Assembly: GCF_002786295.1 (NCBI RefSeq)
Contig: NZ_PGTC01000018.1
Span: 478,497-542,496 of the forward strand
Length of the DNA stretch: 64,000 bases
DNA from: Pseudooceanicola marinus
GTDB lineage: Bacteria > Pseudomonadota > Alphaproteobacteria > Rhodobacterales > Rhodobacteraceae
Direction: 5' to 3'
Shown here piece after piece: positions 36,165 through 44,745 of this stretch; within the stretch, counting starts at the first letter, position 1; every line of letters begins with the position of its first letter. The notes beneath the pieces were generated by a model that was given only the letters and a program-made list of their open reading frames with translations, searched no databases and was not told the DNA's origin. A program made the translations under genes and the position numbers.

Positions 36165-37433
36165 TCACTCGAAGACGGCGTCCGGGTTGTCGAGGCTGTC
36201 GGAACCTTCGAAACCGATCTGGTCCAGCTCCAGCGCGGTGACGGCGCGCTCGATGCCACGGGTCTGGGTGACCAGCGCGTCGACCGCATCCATGATCAGG
36301 GCCTCGCCCTTCTCGTTGCCGCGCTCCAGCATCATGTCGTAGCTGAAGCCCGCCTCGGCGGCCGATTTCAGCGTCGCCAGCTTGAACATCGTGTCGTTGA
36401 TGTCGGCCTTCAGGGTGGCATCCACGTCGGCGTCGGCCTCGGCCACCAGGTCGGACAGCGAGGGGCCTTCGGTCACGGTGCCGTCGACGCCGGTATAGCT
36501 GCCGAAGTAGACGTTCCGGATGCCCAGACCGTCGTAGTAGTGGGAATTGTGGGTGTTGTCGGAGAAGCAGTCATGCTCTTCCTCCGGGTCGTTCAGCAGC
36601 ACGCCCAGCTTCATCCGCTCACCGGCCTGTTCACCGTAGGACAGGCTGCCCATGCCGGTCAGCATGGCCACGATGCCCGCGTCTTCGTCGGCCATCAGCG
36701 TCTCGCGCGCCTCGCCGCCCTCGGCCCACTGCCCGGCCATCCATTCCAGGTCCGAGACCAGCAGGTCAGTCGCGGCCTTCAGGTACTCCCCCCGCCGGTC
36801 GCAATGGTCGTTGGTGCAATCGTCACCGGCGGCGTAGTCGGTCCAGGGACGTTCCCCCGCGCCCTTCTCGGTGCCATGCAGGTCCTGGCCCCAGAGCAGG
36901 AATTCGATGGCGTGGTAGCCGGTGGCCACGTTGGCCTCGACCGCATCGGCCTCATGCAGGGTGCTTTCCAGCAGTTCCGGCGTGATCGCGGCGGCATCCA
37001 CCTCTTCGCCCGACAGGGTGAAGGTGGGGTTGGCGATGACGTTCAGCACCGCATATTCGTTCTCGTCGGTCGCGCCGCCATAGGAGGCGTCGACGTAGTC
37101 GATCAGGCCTTCGTCCAGCGGCCAGGCGTTCACCTTGCCTTCCCAGTCATCCACGATCGCATTGCCGAAGCGGTAGGCCTCGGTCTGCTGGTATGGCACG
37201 CGGGCTTCCAGCCAGGCGGCCTTGGCGGCCTCCAGCGCCTCGGCCGAGGGGTTCGCGATCAACTCGTCCACGGCGGCCTGCAGCGTCTTGGCGGTGCTCA
37301 GGCTGTCGCCGTAGGCGGCGGCGGCGATGTCGGCGTAGGTGTCCAGCACCTCGGCCTTCTCGACGGCCAGGGCCAGGCTGGGGGCGGCAACCAGGGCCGT
37401 GGTGGCCAGGGCGGCTTTCAGAATGCGTGTCAT
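36165..37433 (-). CDS. Imelysin (peptidase M75)-family iron-regulated protein
   Basis: The start at 37433 has AGAAGGG upstream and gives 422 residues with a signal peptide (ILKAALATTALVAAPSLALA). The GxHxxE motif is present in GYHAIEFLLWGQDL, and a second motif in PWTDYAAGDDCTNDHCDRRGEYL. Related IrpA/ICMP proteins are iron-regulated envelope proteins implicated in iron uptake. It lies about 105 bp upstream of bfd and 56 bp downstream of a small gene, with a TGA-N9-TCA box at 37478. Confidence 0.93.
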   Translation of the reverse strand: MTRILKAALATTALVAAPSLALAVEKAEVLDTYADIAAAAYGDSLSTAKTLQAAVDELIANPSAEALEAAKAAWLEARVPYQQTEAYRFGNAIVDDWEGKVNAWPLDEGLIDYVDASYGGATDENEYAVLNVIANPTFTLSGEEVDAAAITPELLESTLHEADAVEANVATGYHAIEFLLWGQDLHGTEKGAGERPWTDYAAGDDCTNDHCDRRGEYLKAATDLLVSDLEWMAGQWAEGGEARETLMADEDAGIVAMLTGMGSLSYGEQAGERMKLGVLLNDPEEEHDCFSDNTHNSHYYDGLGIRNVYFGSYTGVDGTVTEGPSLSDLVAEADADVDATLKADINDTMFKLATLKSAAEAGFSYDMMLERGNEKGEALIMDAVDALVTQTRGIERAVTALELDQIGFEGSDSLDNPDAVFE

Positions 37434-37477
37434 GGAAGTCCCTTCTGTTCGCATGTTGTCTGCGTTTTCAGTCGTCT

Positions 37478-37492
37478 TGATCGTCAGGCTCA
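37478..37492. promoter_or_regulatory. Candidate Iron-Rhodo box upstream of the imelysin gene
   Basis: TGA-TCGTCAGGC-TCA, 45 bp upstream of the start at 37433 and touching the stop codon of the preceding gene. Confidence 0.5.
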
Positions 37493-37957
37493 GTGCAAGG
37501 TGACGGCGCGTCCCTGCACCGCGGGCGGATGCGGGTGATCCGGTGTGCCCCGCTGAAGTTCCAGGCCCAGCAGTCGCGCCTGGGAGACCACGGCGGGCGC
37601 CATATCGGCGCGCACCAGCAGGCAGGCCATCAGCATGGCGTCCTCGCTGTCGCCGCCGGTCGCGATGCTGACCAGATGCGCCAGGACCGCCTCGTCGGCG
37701 CCGACACAGGCGCAGCTGGCGGAATGACGCAGGACCGGACGGCGCCCGTGCCGCAGCACCAGGTCGAAGAAGCCATCCAGCGCCGCCTCGATCCGCTCGG
37801 CCGTGGCCGGCCCCATCAGGCCCGCGAGTTCGTCCACGAAGGTCCCATGGGCCGCGGCGCCGTCACAGCGGGCCCGCAGGGCGCCAATGACCAGCGCCTC
37901 GTGCAGCGGCAGGGTGGTGATCTTCGCCACCGCCTCGGCGCCGCGCACCGCGCTCAT
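37490..37957 (-). CDS. Conserved small protein of unknown function, iron-module neighbour
   Basis: Starts at 37957 (MSAVRGAEAVAKI) or 37984; the shorter form has 155 residues. No signal peptide. It is largely helical, with HSASCACVGADEA (C-x-C) in the middle. It stands first in a possible transcript with the imelysin, bfd and bfr genes. I do not recognise the family; a role in iron handling is inferred only from position. Confidence 0.7.
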   Translation of the reverse strand: MSAVRGAEAVAKITTLPLHEALVIGALRARCDGAAAHGTFVDELAGLMGPATAERIEAALDGFFDLVLRHGRRPVLRHSASCACVGADEAVLAHLVSIATGGDSEDAMLMACLLVRADMAPAVVSQARLLGLELQRGTPDHPHPPAVQGRAVTLH

Positions 37958-38339
37958 GCCCGGCACCCCATCGTGCCCCGGCACGCGGCCAGGTGGCAGG
38001 GCAGAGAAAGGGAGTGGGCAGCTGAGGTCATGGGATCTCCTTTGCGGCTTTTCTGACGAAAACGCTCGGCTAAGTCAATCCCGAGTATTTTGTTTGGCTT
38101 TTAGGTTCCCGCGATCCGCCTGCCCTATGGCAGGCAACGCCGGAGCAAGAGGCGCCTGAAATGGGCAGTCCAATGGCTCTTTTCGCGATAATTCGCGCCC
38201 GCGCGGCGGGTCAGCGTGAACTGTCGTCTTGGCAGACTCACAGCGCGCATGCTTGGCTCGCCCCGGGCCGCCATGCCCTGCCGGATCGCCGCCCGGCTGG
38301 CGTCGCCCTTCCCGTCTGCCAGACTTCAGGACCAGCCCA
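37958..38339. other. 382-bp divergent intergenic region
   Basis: Between the small iron-module gene and the demethylase gene. CCCGAGTATTTTG at 38087 resembles the dispersed GAGTATTT element. TGA-N9-TCG at 38054 is a one-mismatch Iron-Rhodo box. No gene is seen. Confidence 0.4.
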
Positions 38340-40397
38340 ATGACCACTGCCGCCCGCCAGACCGCCTCCCGCGATCCGCTCCTGCAACCCTATCAGCTCC
38401 GGCATCTGACGCTGAAGAACCGGATCATGACCACCGCGCATGAGCCCGCCTATACCGAGGACGGACTGCCCAAGGACCGCTACCGCGCCTACCACGAGGA
38501 ACGCGCCAAGGGCGGCGTGGGCATGGTGATGACCGCCGGCTCGGCGGTGGTGTCCCGCGACAGCCCGGCGGCCTTCGGCAATGTCGCCGCCTGGAAGGAC
38601 GAGGTCGTGCCCTGGATGGCGAAGCTGACCGAGGCCTGCCATGACCATGGCTGCGCGGTGATGATCCAGCTGACCCACCTGGGCTGGCGCACCCGCTACG
38701 ACGTGGAAGACTGGCTGCCGGTGATCGCGCCGGGCCGCCGGAAGGAACCCGCGCATCGGGTCATCCCCAAGGTGATGGAGGAGTTCGACATCGCCCGGGT
38801 GATCGAGGAGTTCGCCCTCGGCGCCGAACGGATGAAGGACGCCGGCCTCGATGGGATCGAACTGGAATGCTACGGCCACCTGATCGATGCCTTCTGGTCG
38901 GGGGAGCTGAACCAGCTGGACGCCCCCTATGGTGGCGACCTGGACGCACGGATGAAGTTCTCCCTCGACGTGCTGCAGGCGATCCGCGACCGCACCGGGC
39001 CGGATTTCCTGGTGGGCGTGCGCTACACGGCCGATGACCTGCACCCCGGTTCCATCGACGAACAGACGGGGATCGAGATTGGCCACCGCCTGAAGGCCTC
39101 GGGCCTGGTCGATTTCCTGAACGTGATCCGCGGCCGCGTGGACAGCGAACCGAACCTGACCGACGTGATCCCCCTCGGCGGCACGCCGGCCGCGCCGCAC
39201 CTGGATTTCGCCGGGCGCATCAAGGCCGAGGTCTGCCTGCCCACCTTCCACGCCGCGCGCATCGCCGACGTAGCCACCGCCCGCCACGCCGTAGCAGAGG
39301 GCAAGCTGGACCTGGTGGGCATGACCCGCGCCCATATCGCCGACCCGCATATCGTGGCCAAGATCGCCGCGGGCCGCGAGGATGAGATCCGCCCCTGCGT
39401 CGGCGCCACCTACTGCATCGACCGGGTCTATGTCTCCGGCGGCGCGCTCTGTGTGCACAATCCCCATACCGGACGCGAACTGACCCATCCCCATGCCACG
39501 CCGCCGGCCGCTGCGCCGCGCAGGGTGGTTGTCGTCGGCGCCGGCCCCGCCGGGCTGGAGGCCGCGCGCATCGCCGCCGAGGCGGGCCATGCGGTGACCG
39601 TGCTGGAGGCCGCCGATCAGCCCGGCGGCCAGGTCCGCCTGCTGGCCCAGGCCCGCCGGGCGGAAATGATCGGCATCATCGACTGGCGCATGGCGCAATG
39701 CGAGGCGCTTGGCGTCACCTTCCGGTTCAACTGCTTCGCAGAGGCCGAGGACGTGACGGCGCTCTCCCCCGACCTGGTGGTGATCGCCACCGGCGGCCTG
39801 CCCCATACGGAGGTCATCGCGGGCGCCGATCTGGCGCTTTCGGCCTGGGACGTGTTGTCGGGTGACGCGAAACCCTCCGGCTCGGTGCTGATTTATGACG
39901 AGGCGGGCGATCATGCGGCGCTGCAGGCCGCCGAGAAGCTGGTGGCGCTTGGCTGCACGGTGGAGATCATGAACCGCGAACGCGGCCTCTCGGCAGAGAT
40001 CCTCGGCATGAACTTCGTCCCCTACATGCGCGCGCTTCAGGATAAGGGGGTGACCTTCACCGTGGCCCGCCGGCTTGATGCGCTGACCCGTGACGGCAAC
40101 GGCCTGCGCGCCACGATCGGCACCGAGTATTCCGACTGGACGACCGAAGGGCACTACGACGCCGTGCTGGTGAACGCGGGCACGACGCCTATGGATGAGC
40201 TGTATTTCGAGCTGAAGCCCCTGTCGCGCAACCGGGGCGAGGTGTCGATCGACGCCCTGGTCGCAGCCGAGGGCGATCCGTTCCCACAACGCCACCCCGA
40301 AGCCGCCTTTGACCTGGTGCGCATCGGCGACGCGGTGGCCGCGCGCAACATCCACGCCGCGATCTTCGAGGCGATGCGGATCCTGCGCCTGACCTGA
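38340..40397 (+). CDS. TMADH/old yellow enzyme-like N-demethylase (NADH:flavin oxidoreductase)
   Basis: A 685-residue protein. Residues 1-370 form an FMN TIM barrel (LKNRIMTTAHEPAYTEDG, IELECYGHLIDAFWSGELNQLDAPYGG), followed by a cluster region RPCVGATYCIDR...ALCVHN and a C-terminal FAD/NAD domain starting VVVVGAGPAGLEAA. The family includes trimethylamine, dimethylglycine and stachydrine demethylases. Where trimethylamine dehydrogenase has four cluster Cys, one appears replaced by Ala here, as in some betaine demethylases. The start at 38340 is upstream of MTTAARQTAS; earlier in-frame residues lack homology. Substrate unproven. Confidence 0.87.
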   Translation: MTTAARQTASRDPLLQPYQLRHLTLKNRIMTTAHEPAYTEDGLPKDRYRAYHEERAKGGVGMVMTAGSAVVSRDSPAAFGNVAAWKDEVVPWMAKLTEACHDHGCAVMIQLTHLGWRTRYDVEDWLPVIAPGRRKEPAHRVIPKVMEEFDIARVIEEFALGAERMKDAGLDGIELECYGHLIDAFWSGELNQLDAPYGGDLDARMKFSLDVLQAIRDRTGPDFLVGVRYTADDLHPGSIDEQTGIEIGHRLKASGLVDFLNVIRGRVDSEPNLTDVIPLGGTPAAPHLDFAGRIKAEVCLPTFHAARIADVATARHAVAEGKLDLVGMTRAHIADPHIVAKIAAGREDEIRPCVGATYCIDRVYVSGGALCVHNPHTGRELTHPHATPPAAAPRRVVVVGAGPAGLEAARIAAEAGHAVTVLEAADQPGGQVRLLAQARRAEMIGIIDWRMAQCEALGVTFRFNCFAEAEDVTALSPDLVVIATGGLPHTEVIAGADLALSAWDVLSGDAKPSGSVLIYDEAGDHAALQAAEKLVALGCTVEIMNRERGLSAEILGMNFVPYMRALQDKGVTFTVARRLDALTRDGNGLRATIGTEYSDWTTEGHYDAVLVNAGTTPMDELYFELKPLSRNRGEVSIDALVAAEGDPFPQRHPEAAFDLVRIGDAVAARNIHAAIFEAMRILRLT

Positions 40398-40447
40398 GGG
40401 GCGGAGGGGGCACTGCCCCCGTCCCGGGCGGGGCCCGGGACTCCCCC

Positions 40448-40477
40448 GGAGTATTTCGGTCGAGGTGAAGACAGGGG
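40448..40477 (+). repeat. Dispersed GAGTATTT...GGTGAAGACAGG motif, copy 4
   Basis: CCCCCGGAGTATTT, CGGTCG, AGGTGAAGACAGGGGG, 50 bp past the demethylase stop in the 257-bp convergent gap before fdsD. Confidence 0.5.
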
Positions 40478-40654
40478 GAGGCGCACCGCCCCGGCTTGGC
40501 GCGCCTCTGCCACGGCAGGACCCGACTTTGGCAAAAGGCGGTCGATCCAGCCGAAAGGCGCGGACGTGATCATGTCGCGCGCGCCGCCCCTCGTTTACCT
40601 TGTCTCAAATACCTCCCGCCGGAGGCCATCGACCGCAGGTCGATACGCCCCGTC

Positions 40655-40876
40655 TCAGGCGGTTGCAGGCCGTTTCACATGTTCGGCCGCGCGGAGGACC
40701 AGCGGGTCCAGACCTTCGCCGCCCGCGTCCACATGGGCGAAGAACTGGGCACGCATGCGCGGCTCCCAGAAATCGTTCAGGTGGGCTGCGACCTTCTGGG
40801 GCGCATCATCGCCCGGCTGGGTCTTGAAGAAGGTGGCGATCTGGTTCGCCATCATGACGAGTTTCTCAGGCGACAT
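40655..40876 (-). CDS. fdsD: Formate dehydrogenase delta subunit
   Basis: A 73-residue protein starting MSPEKLVMMANQIATFF; HLNDFWEPRMRAQF is the family signature. FdsD is needed for maturation or stability of the molybdenum enzyme. The start overlaps fdhD by 11 bp. Confidence 0.93.
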   Translation of the reverse strand: MSPEKLVMMANQIATFFKTQPGDDAPQKVAAHLNDFWEPRMRAQFFAHVDAGGEGLDPLVLRAAEHVKRPATA

Positions 40877-41681
40877 GGGTCTCTCCTTCGCGGATCCGCT
40901 CCGCATGGGCGTAGATGTCGAAGCCCTCGCCCCGGGCGAAGGCGGCAAGGGTGATGCCGGCGCCTTCGGCCAGGCGCACGGCATGGGCCGTGGGGGCCGA
41001 GACCGCGATGAGGGTGGTGCAGCCGGTCTGGGCGGCCTTCTGGATCAGCTCCACCGACAGGCGGCTGGTCATCACGAAGGCGCCGTCGGCGGGACGGATC
41101 CCGGCACGGGTAAGCGCGCCGATCAGCTTGTCCAGCGCATTGTGCCGGCCCACGTCCTCGCGGGCCAACACTAGCCCCTGCCCCGGCAGCAGGAAACCCG
41201 CCGCATGCACCGCGCGGGTCTCATCATGCAGCGGTTGCTGCGCGCGCAGGGCCTCGGTGGCGCTTTCGATCTCGGCCACATCGAAACACGGGCCGGCACC
41301 GACCCGGGGCAGCGGGCGCACGGCCTGATCCAGCGAGTCGATGCCGCAGAGGCCGCAGCCGACGGGCCCCAGCATCGCACGGCGCCGACGCGTCAGGGCC
41401 TGGCCCCGCTCTGCCACCAGCCAGAACCGGCATTCACTGCCGGTCTCATGTTCGACCAGTTCGAAATCGCGGATCTCCTCGGCGCCCTTGATCATCCCTT
41501 CGGAGAGGGAAAAGCCCAGGGCGAAATCCTCCAGATCCTGCGGCGTGCACATCATCACCGCCTGGGTGGTGCCGTCGTAGACCAGCGCCACGGGCCATTC
41601 CTCGGGCAGCGCGCGGGTAATCTCCCGCGCGCCGGAGGGGCCGATGGCACGGCCCGGCAGGGTCCTGACCGGCTGCGCCAT
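40866..41681 (-). CDS. fdhD: Formate dehydrogenase sulfurtransferase FdhD (FdsC)
   Basis: FdhD passes sulfur to the molybdenum cofactor of formate dehydrogenase. The 271-residue product has the Cys loop GCGLCGIDS and EDVGRHNALDKLIG. The ATG overlaps the fdsA stop by one base (TGATG), so translation is coupled. Confidence 0.96.
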   Translation of the reverse strand: MAQPVRTLPGRAIGPSGAREITRALPEEWPVALVYDGTTQAVMMCTPQDLEDFALGFSLSEGMIKGAEEIRDFELVEHETGSECRFWLVAERGQALTRRRRAMLGPVGCGLCGIDSLDQAVRPLPRVGAGPCFDVAEIESATEALRAQQPLHDETRAVHAAGFLLPGQGLVLAREDVGRHNALDKLIGALTRAGIRPADGAFVMTSRLSVELIQKAAQTGCTTLIAVSAPTAHAVRLAEGAGITLAAFARGEGFDIYAHAERIREGETHVA

Positions 41682-44614
41682 CACTCGGCCGCAGGCAGGA
41701 TCCGGCGCGAGCGTTCGGCCTGCGCGTTGTATTCCTCCTGCCAGTCGGTCGGCCCGTTGGACAGCGACACCTGCACCGCCGTCACCTTGTATTCCGGACA
41801 GTTGGTCGCCCAGTCGGAGAAGTCGGTGGTGATGACGTTGGCCTGGGTGTCCGGGTGGTGGAAGGTGGTATAGACCACGCCCGGCGACATCCGGTCACTG
41901 ACCTTGGCGCGCAGCGACGTCTCGCCCGACCGCGAGGCCAGGCGCACCCACTGACCATCGGTCAGCCCGCGCACCTCGGCGTCGTGGGGGTGGATCTCCA
42001 GCACATCCTCGTCATGCCAGATCGAGTTGTCGGTGCGGCGCGTCTGGGCGCCCACGTTGTACTGCGACAGGATCCGCCCGGTGGTCAGCAACAGCGGGAA
42101 GCGCGGGCCGGTCTTTTCCTCGGTCGCGACATATTCCGTCACGATGAACCGCCCCTTGCCGCGCACGAAACCGTCGACATGCATCAGCGGCGTGCCATCG
42201 GGGTGTTCCTCGTTGCACGGCCACTGAACCGAGCCCTTCTCCTCCAGCACGTCATAGGTGACGCCGGCGAAGCTGGGGGTGGTCATGGCGATCTCGGCCA
42301 TGATCTCGGACGGGTGGGAATAGGACCAGTTGGCGCCCATGGCATTGGCCAGCAGCTGCGTCACCTCCCAGTCGGCGTAATCCGCCTTGGGCGCCATCAC
42401 CTCGCGCACGCGGTTGATGCGGCGTTCGGCATTGGTGAAGGTGCCGTCCTTCTCCAGGAAGGTGGAACCGGGCAGGAAGACATGGGCGTAGTTCGCCGTC
42501 TCGTTCAGGAAGAGGTCATGCACGATGACGCATTCCATGGCCGCCAGACCCGCCGAGACATGCTTGGTGTCGGGATCCGATTGCAGGATGTCCTCGCCCT
42601 GGCAGTAGAGGCCCTTGAAGGTGCCATCGACGGCGGCGTCCAGCATGTTGGGAATGCGCAGGCCCGGCTCGGGGTCGATCTCCACCCCCCAGGTCTTCTG
42701 GAAGATGTCGCGCACCTCCTGGCCCTTCACGTGGCGATAGCCGGGCAGTTCATGCGGGAAGGAGCCCATGTCGCAGGAGCCTTGCACGTTGTTCTGCCCG
42801 CGCAGCGGGTTCACGCCCACGCCCGGGCGACCGACGTTGCCGGTCAGCATGGCGAGGTTGGCGATGCCCATGACGGTGGTCGAACCCTGGGAATGCTCGG
42901 TCACGCCCAGGCCGTAGTAGATCGCACCATTGCCGCCGGTGGCAAAGGTGCGCGCGGCGGCGCGCAGTTCCTCCGCCGGCACGCCGGTCAGCGCCTGGGT
43001 CTCCTCAGGGCTGTGACGGTCCTCGCTGATGAACTCGGCATAGGCCAGGTATTCGTCCCAGTCGCAGCGCTCGCGGATGTAGGCCTCATCCGCCAGCCCC
43101 TCGGTGACGATGACGTGGGCCAGCGCCGAGACCACGGCGACGTTGGTGCCGGGGCGCAGCGGCAGGTGGTGGTTCGCGGCGATATGGGCCGATTTCACCA
43201 GGTCAATCTTGCGCGGGTCGATGACGATCAGCTTGGCGCCCTCGCGCAGCCGCTTCTTCATGCGGGAGCCGAAGACCGGGTGCGCGTCGGTCGGGTTGGC
43301 GCCGATGACGATGATCACGTCAGTCTGTTCAACGCTGTCGAAGTCCTGGGTGCCCGCCGAGGTGCCGAAGGTCTGGCCCAGGCCGTAGCCGGTCGGCGAA
43401 TGGCAGACACGGGCGCAGGTGTCGGTGTTGTTGTTGCCGAAGACGGCGCGCGCCAGCTTCTGCACCAGGTAGGTTTCCTCGTTGGTGCAGCGCGACGAGG
43501 TGATGACGCCGATGGACTTCTGGCCGTATTTCTCCTGCAGCCCGCGCATCTTGCCGGCGGCGAAGCTCAGGGCCTCCTTCCAGCCGACCTCGCGCCAAGG
43601 CTCGTCGATGCTGTCGCGGATCATCGGTGACAGGATGCGGTCAGGGTGATCGGCATAGCCATAGGCGAAACGGCCCTTCACGCAGGAATGGCCCCGATTG
43701 GCCTTGCCGTGTTTCCACGGGACCATGCGCACCAGCTGATCGCCCTGCAGCTCTGCCTTGAAGGAGCAGCCGACGCCGCAATAGGCGCAGGTGGTCACGA
43801 CGGACCGGGTCGGCGTGCCCATCTCGGCCACGCTCTTTTCCTGCAGGGTCGCCGTCGGGCAGGCCTGCACGCAGGCGCCGCAGCTGACGCAATCCGAGGA
43901 CAGGAAATCATCCAGCCCGGTGCCCGCCGAGACCCGGCTGTCGAACCCGCGACCCTCGATCGTCAGGGCGAAGGTGCCCTGCACCTCTTCGCAGGCGCGG
44001 ACACAGCGGTTGCAGACGATGCATTTCGACGGGTCGTAGGTGAAATAGGGGTTGCTCTCGTCACAGGGCAGATACTGCGGGTTGGCTTCCCCCTCGGGTG
44101 CCTGGGCGCGGCGGTCGCTTTTCGACAGCATGCCGGCCAGTGACGGCGCATAGTGGTTCTCGCCCGTCTCGTAGCGCATGTCGCGCAGGCCGACGGCGCC
44201 GGCCATGTCCTGCAACTCGCAATCGCCATTGGCCGAACAGGTCAGGCAGTCCAGCGGATGATCGGAGATGTAGAGCTCCATCACCCCCTTGCGGATCTTG
44301 CGCACCTTTTCCGACTGGGTGTGCACCACCATGCCGTCATGCACCGGCGTGGTGCAGGAGGCCGGCGTGCCGCGCCGCCCCTCGATTTCCACGACGCAGA
44401 GGCGGCAGGAGCCGAAGGCCTCCAGGCTGTCGGTGGCACAGAGCTTAGGAATGTCGAGGCCCGCTTCCGCCGCCGCCCGCATGACCGAGGTGCCCGCAGG
44501 CACGGTCACTTCGGCACCGTCGATGGTCAGGTGCACCGGCTTGCCCGTCCGCGCCGGCGTCCCCATGTCCTTGTCGTCAAAGGACTTGTCGTTGGGAATG
44601 ATGAAATCCTTCAT
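41681..44614 (-). CDS. fdsA: NAD-dependent formate dehydrogenase alpha (Mo) subunit
   Basis: Oxidises formate to CO2 on a bis-MGD molybdenum centre in the cytoplasm. The 977-residue subunit has an N-terminal [2Fe-2S] domain (CRLCVVEI), a NuoG-like 4Fe-4S/His-Cys domain (HPLDCLTCSANGDCEL), two further 4Fe-4S motifs (CIVCNRCVRACE, CVSCGACVQACP), the MopB cluster CAYCGVGCSF, and the Mo-ligand Cys region CARVCHSPTGYGLG. The C-terminal domain binds the dinucleotide. It is Cys-type, not selenocysteine. Confidence 0.98.
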   Translation of the reverse strand: MKDFIIPNDKSFDDKDMGTPARTGKPVHLTIDGAEVTVPAGTSVMRAAAEAGLDIPKLCATDSLEAFGSCRLCVVEIEGRRGTPASCTTPVHDGMVVHTQSEKVRKIRKGVMELYISDHPLDCLTCSANGDCELQDMAGAVGLRDMRYETGENHYAPSLAGMLSKSDRRAQAPEGEANPQYLPCDESNPYFTYDPSKCIVCNRCVRACEEVQGTFALTIEGRGFDSRVSAGTGLDDFLSSDCVSCGACVQACPTATLQEKSVAEMGTPTRSVVTTCAYCGVGCSFKAELQGDQLVRMVPWKHGKANRGHSCVKGRFAYGYADHPDRILSPMIRDSIDEPWREVGWKEALSFAAGKMRGLQEKYGQKSIGVITSSRCTNEETYLVQKLARAVFGNNNTDTCARVCHSPTGYGLGQTFGTSAGTQDFDSVEQTDVIIVIGANPTDAHPVFGSRMKKRLREGAKLIVIDPRKIDLVKSAHIAANHHLPLRPGTNVAVVSALAHVIVTEGLADEAYIRERCDWDEYLAYAEFISEDRHSPEETQALTGVPAEELRAAARTFATGGNGAIYYGLGVTEHSQGSTTVMGIANLAMLTGNVGRPGVGVNPLRGQNNVQGSCDMGSFPHELPGYRHVKGQEVRDIFQKTWGVEIDPEPGLRIPNMLDAAVDGTFKGLYCQGEDILQSDPDTKHVSAGLAAMECVIVHDLFLNETANYAHVFLPGSTFLEKDGTFTNAERRINRVREVMAPKADYADWEVTQLLANAMGANWSYSHPSEIMAEIAMTTPSFAGVTYDVLEEKGSVQWPCNEEHPDGTPLMHVDGFVRGKGRFIVTEYVATEEKTGPRFPLLLTTGRILSQYNVGAQTRRTDNSIWHDEDVLEIHPHDAEVRGLTDGQWVRLASRSGETSLRAKVSDRMSPGVVYTTFHHPDTQANVITTDFSDWATNCPEYKVTAVQVSLSNGPTDWQEEYNAQAERSRRILPAAE

Positions 44615-44651
44615 GGTTCAGGTCCTCCCGCCTGCGGACAGGGCGCGCCCC

Positions 44652-44681
44652 GTCGTCTTCACTTCGTTCGAAACACTCCGG
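44652..44681 (-). repeat. Dispersed GAGTATTT-type motif inside the fds operon, copy 5
   Basis: On the minus strand CCGGAGTGTTT, CGAACG, AAGTGAAGACGACGG, a clear relative of copies 1, 2 and 4. It lies in the 131-bp fdsB-fdsA gap. An in-frame 43-codon ORF (44618-44749) starting in the fdsB stop (ATGA) spans it; I doubt it is a real gene. Confidence 0.5.
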
Positions 44682-44745
44682 GGTGCGCGAGGGAGCGTCA
44701 TGGCTCCGCCCTGTCCGTTTGCGCGATCCTTGATCTGCTGACCGA

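Noticed and set aside
38054..38068. Third Iron-Rhodo box (TGA-N9-TCG)
   Set aside because: One mismatch in a six-base motif is too common to count as evidence on its own.
38238..40355. A 705-codon open frame antisense to the demethylase gene
   Set aside because: Same effect; the sense protein has two clear flavoprotein domains.
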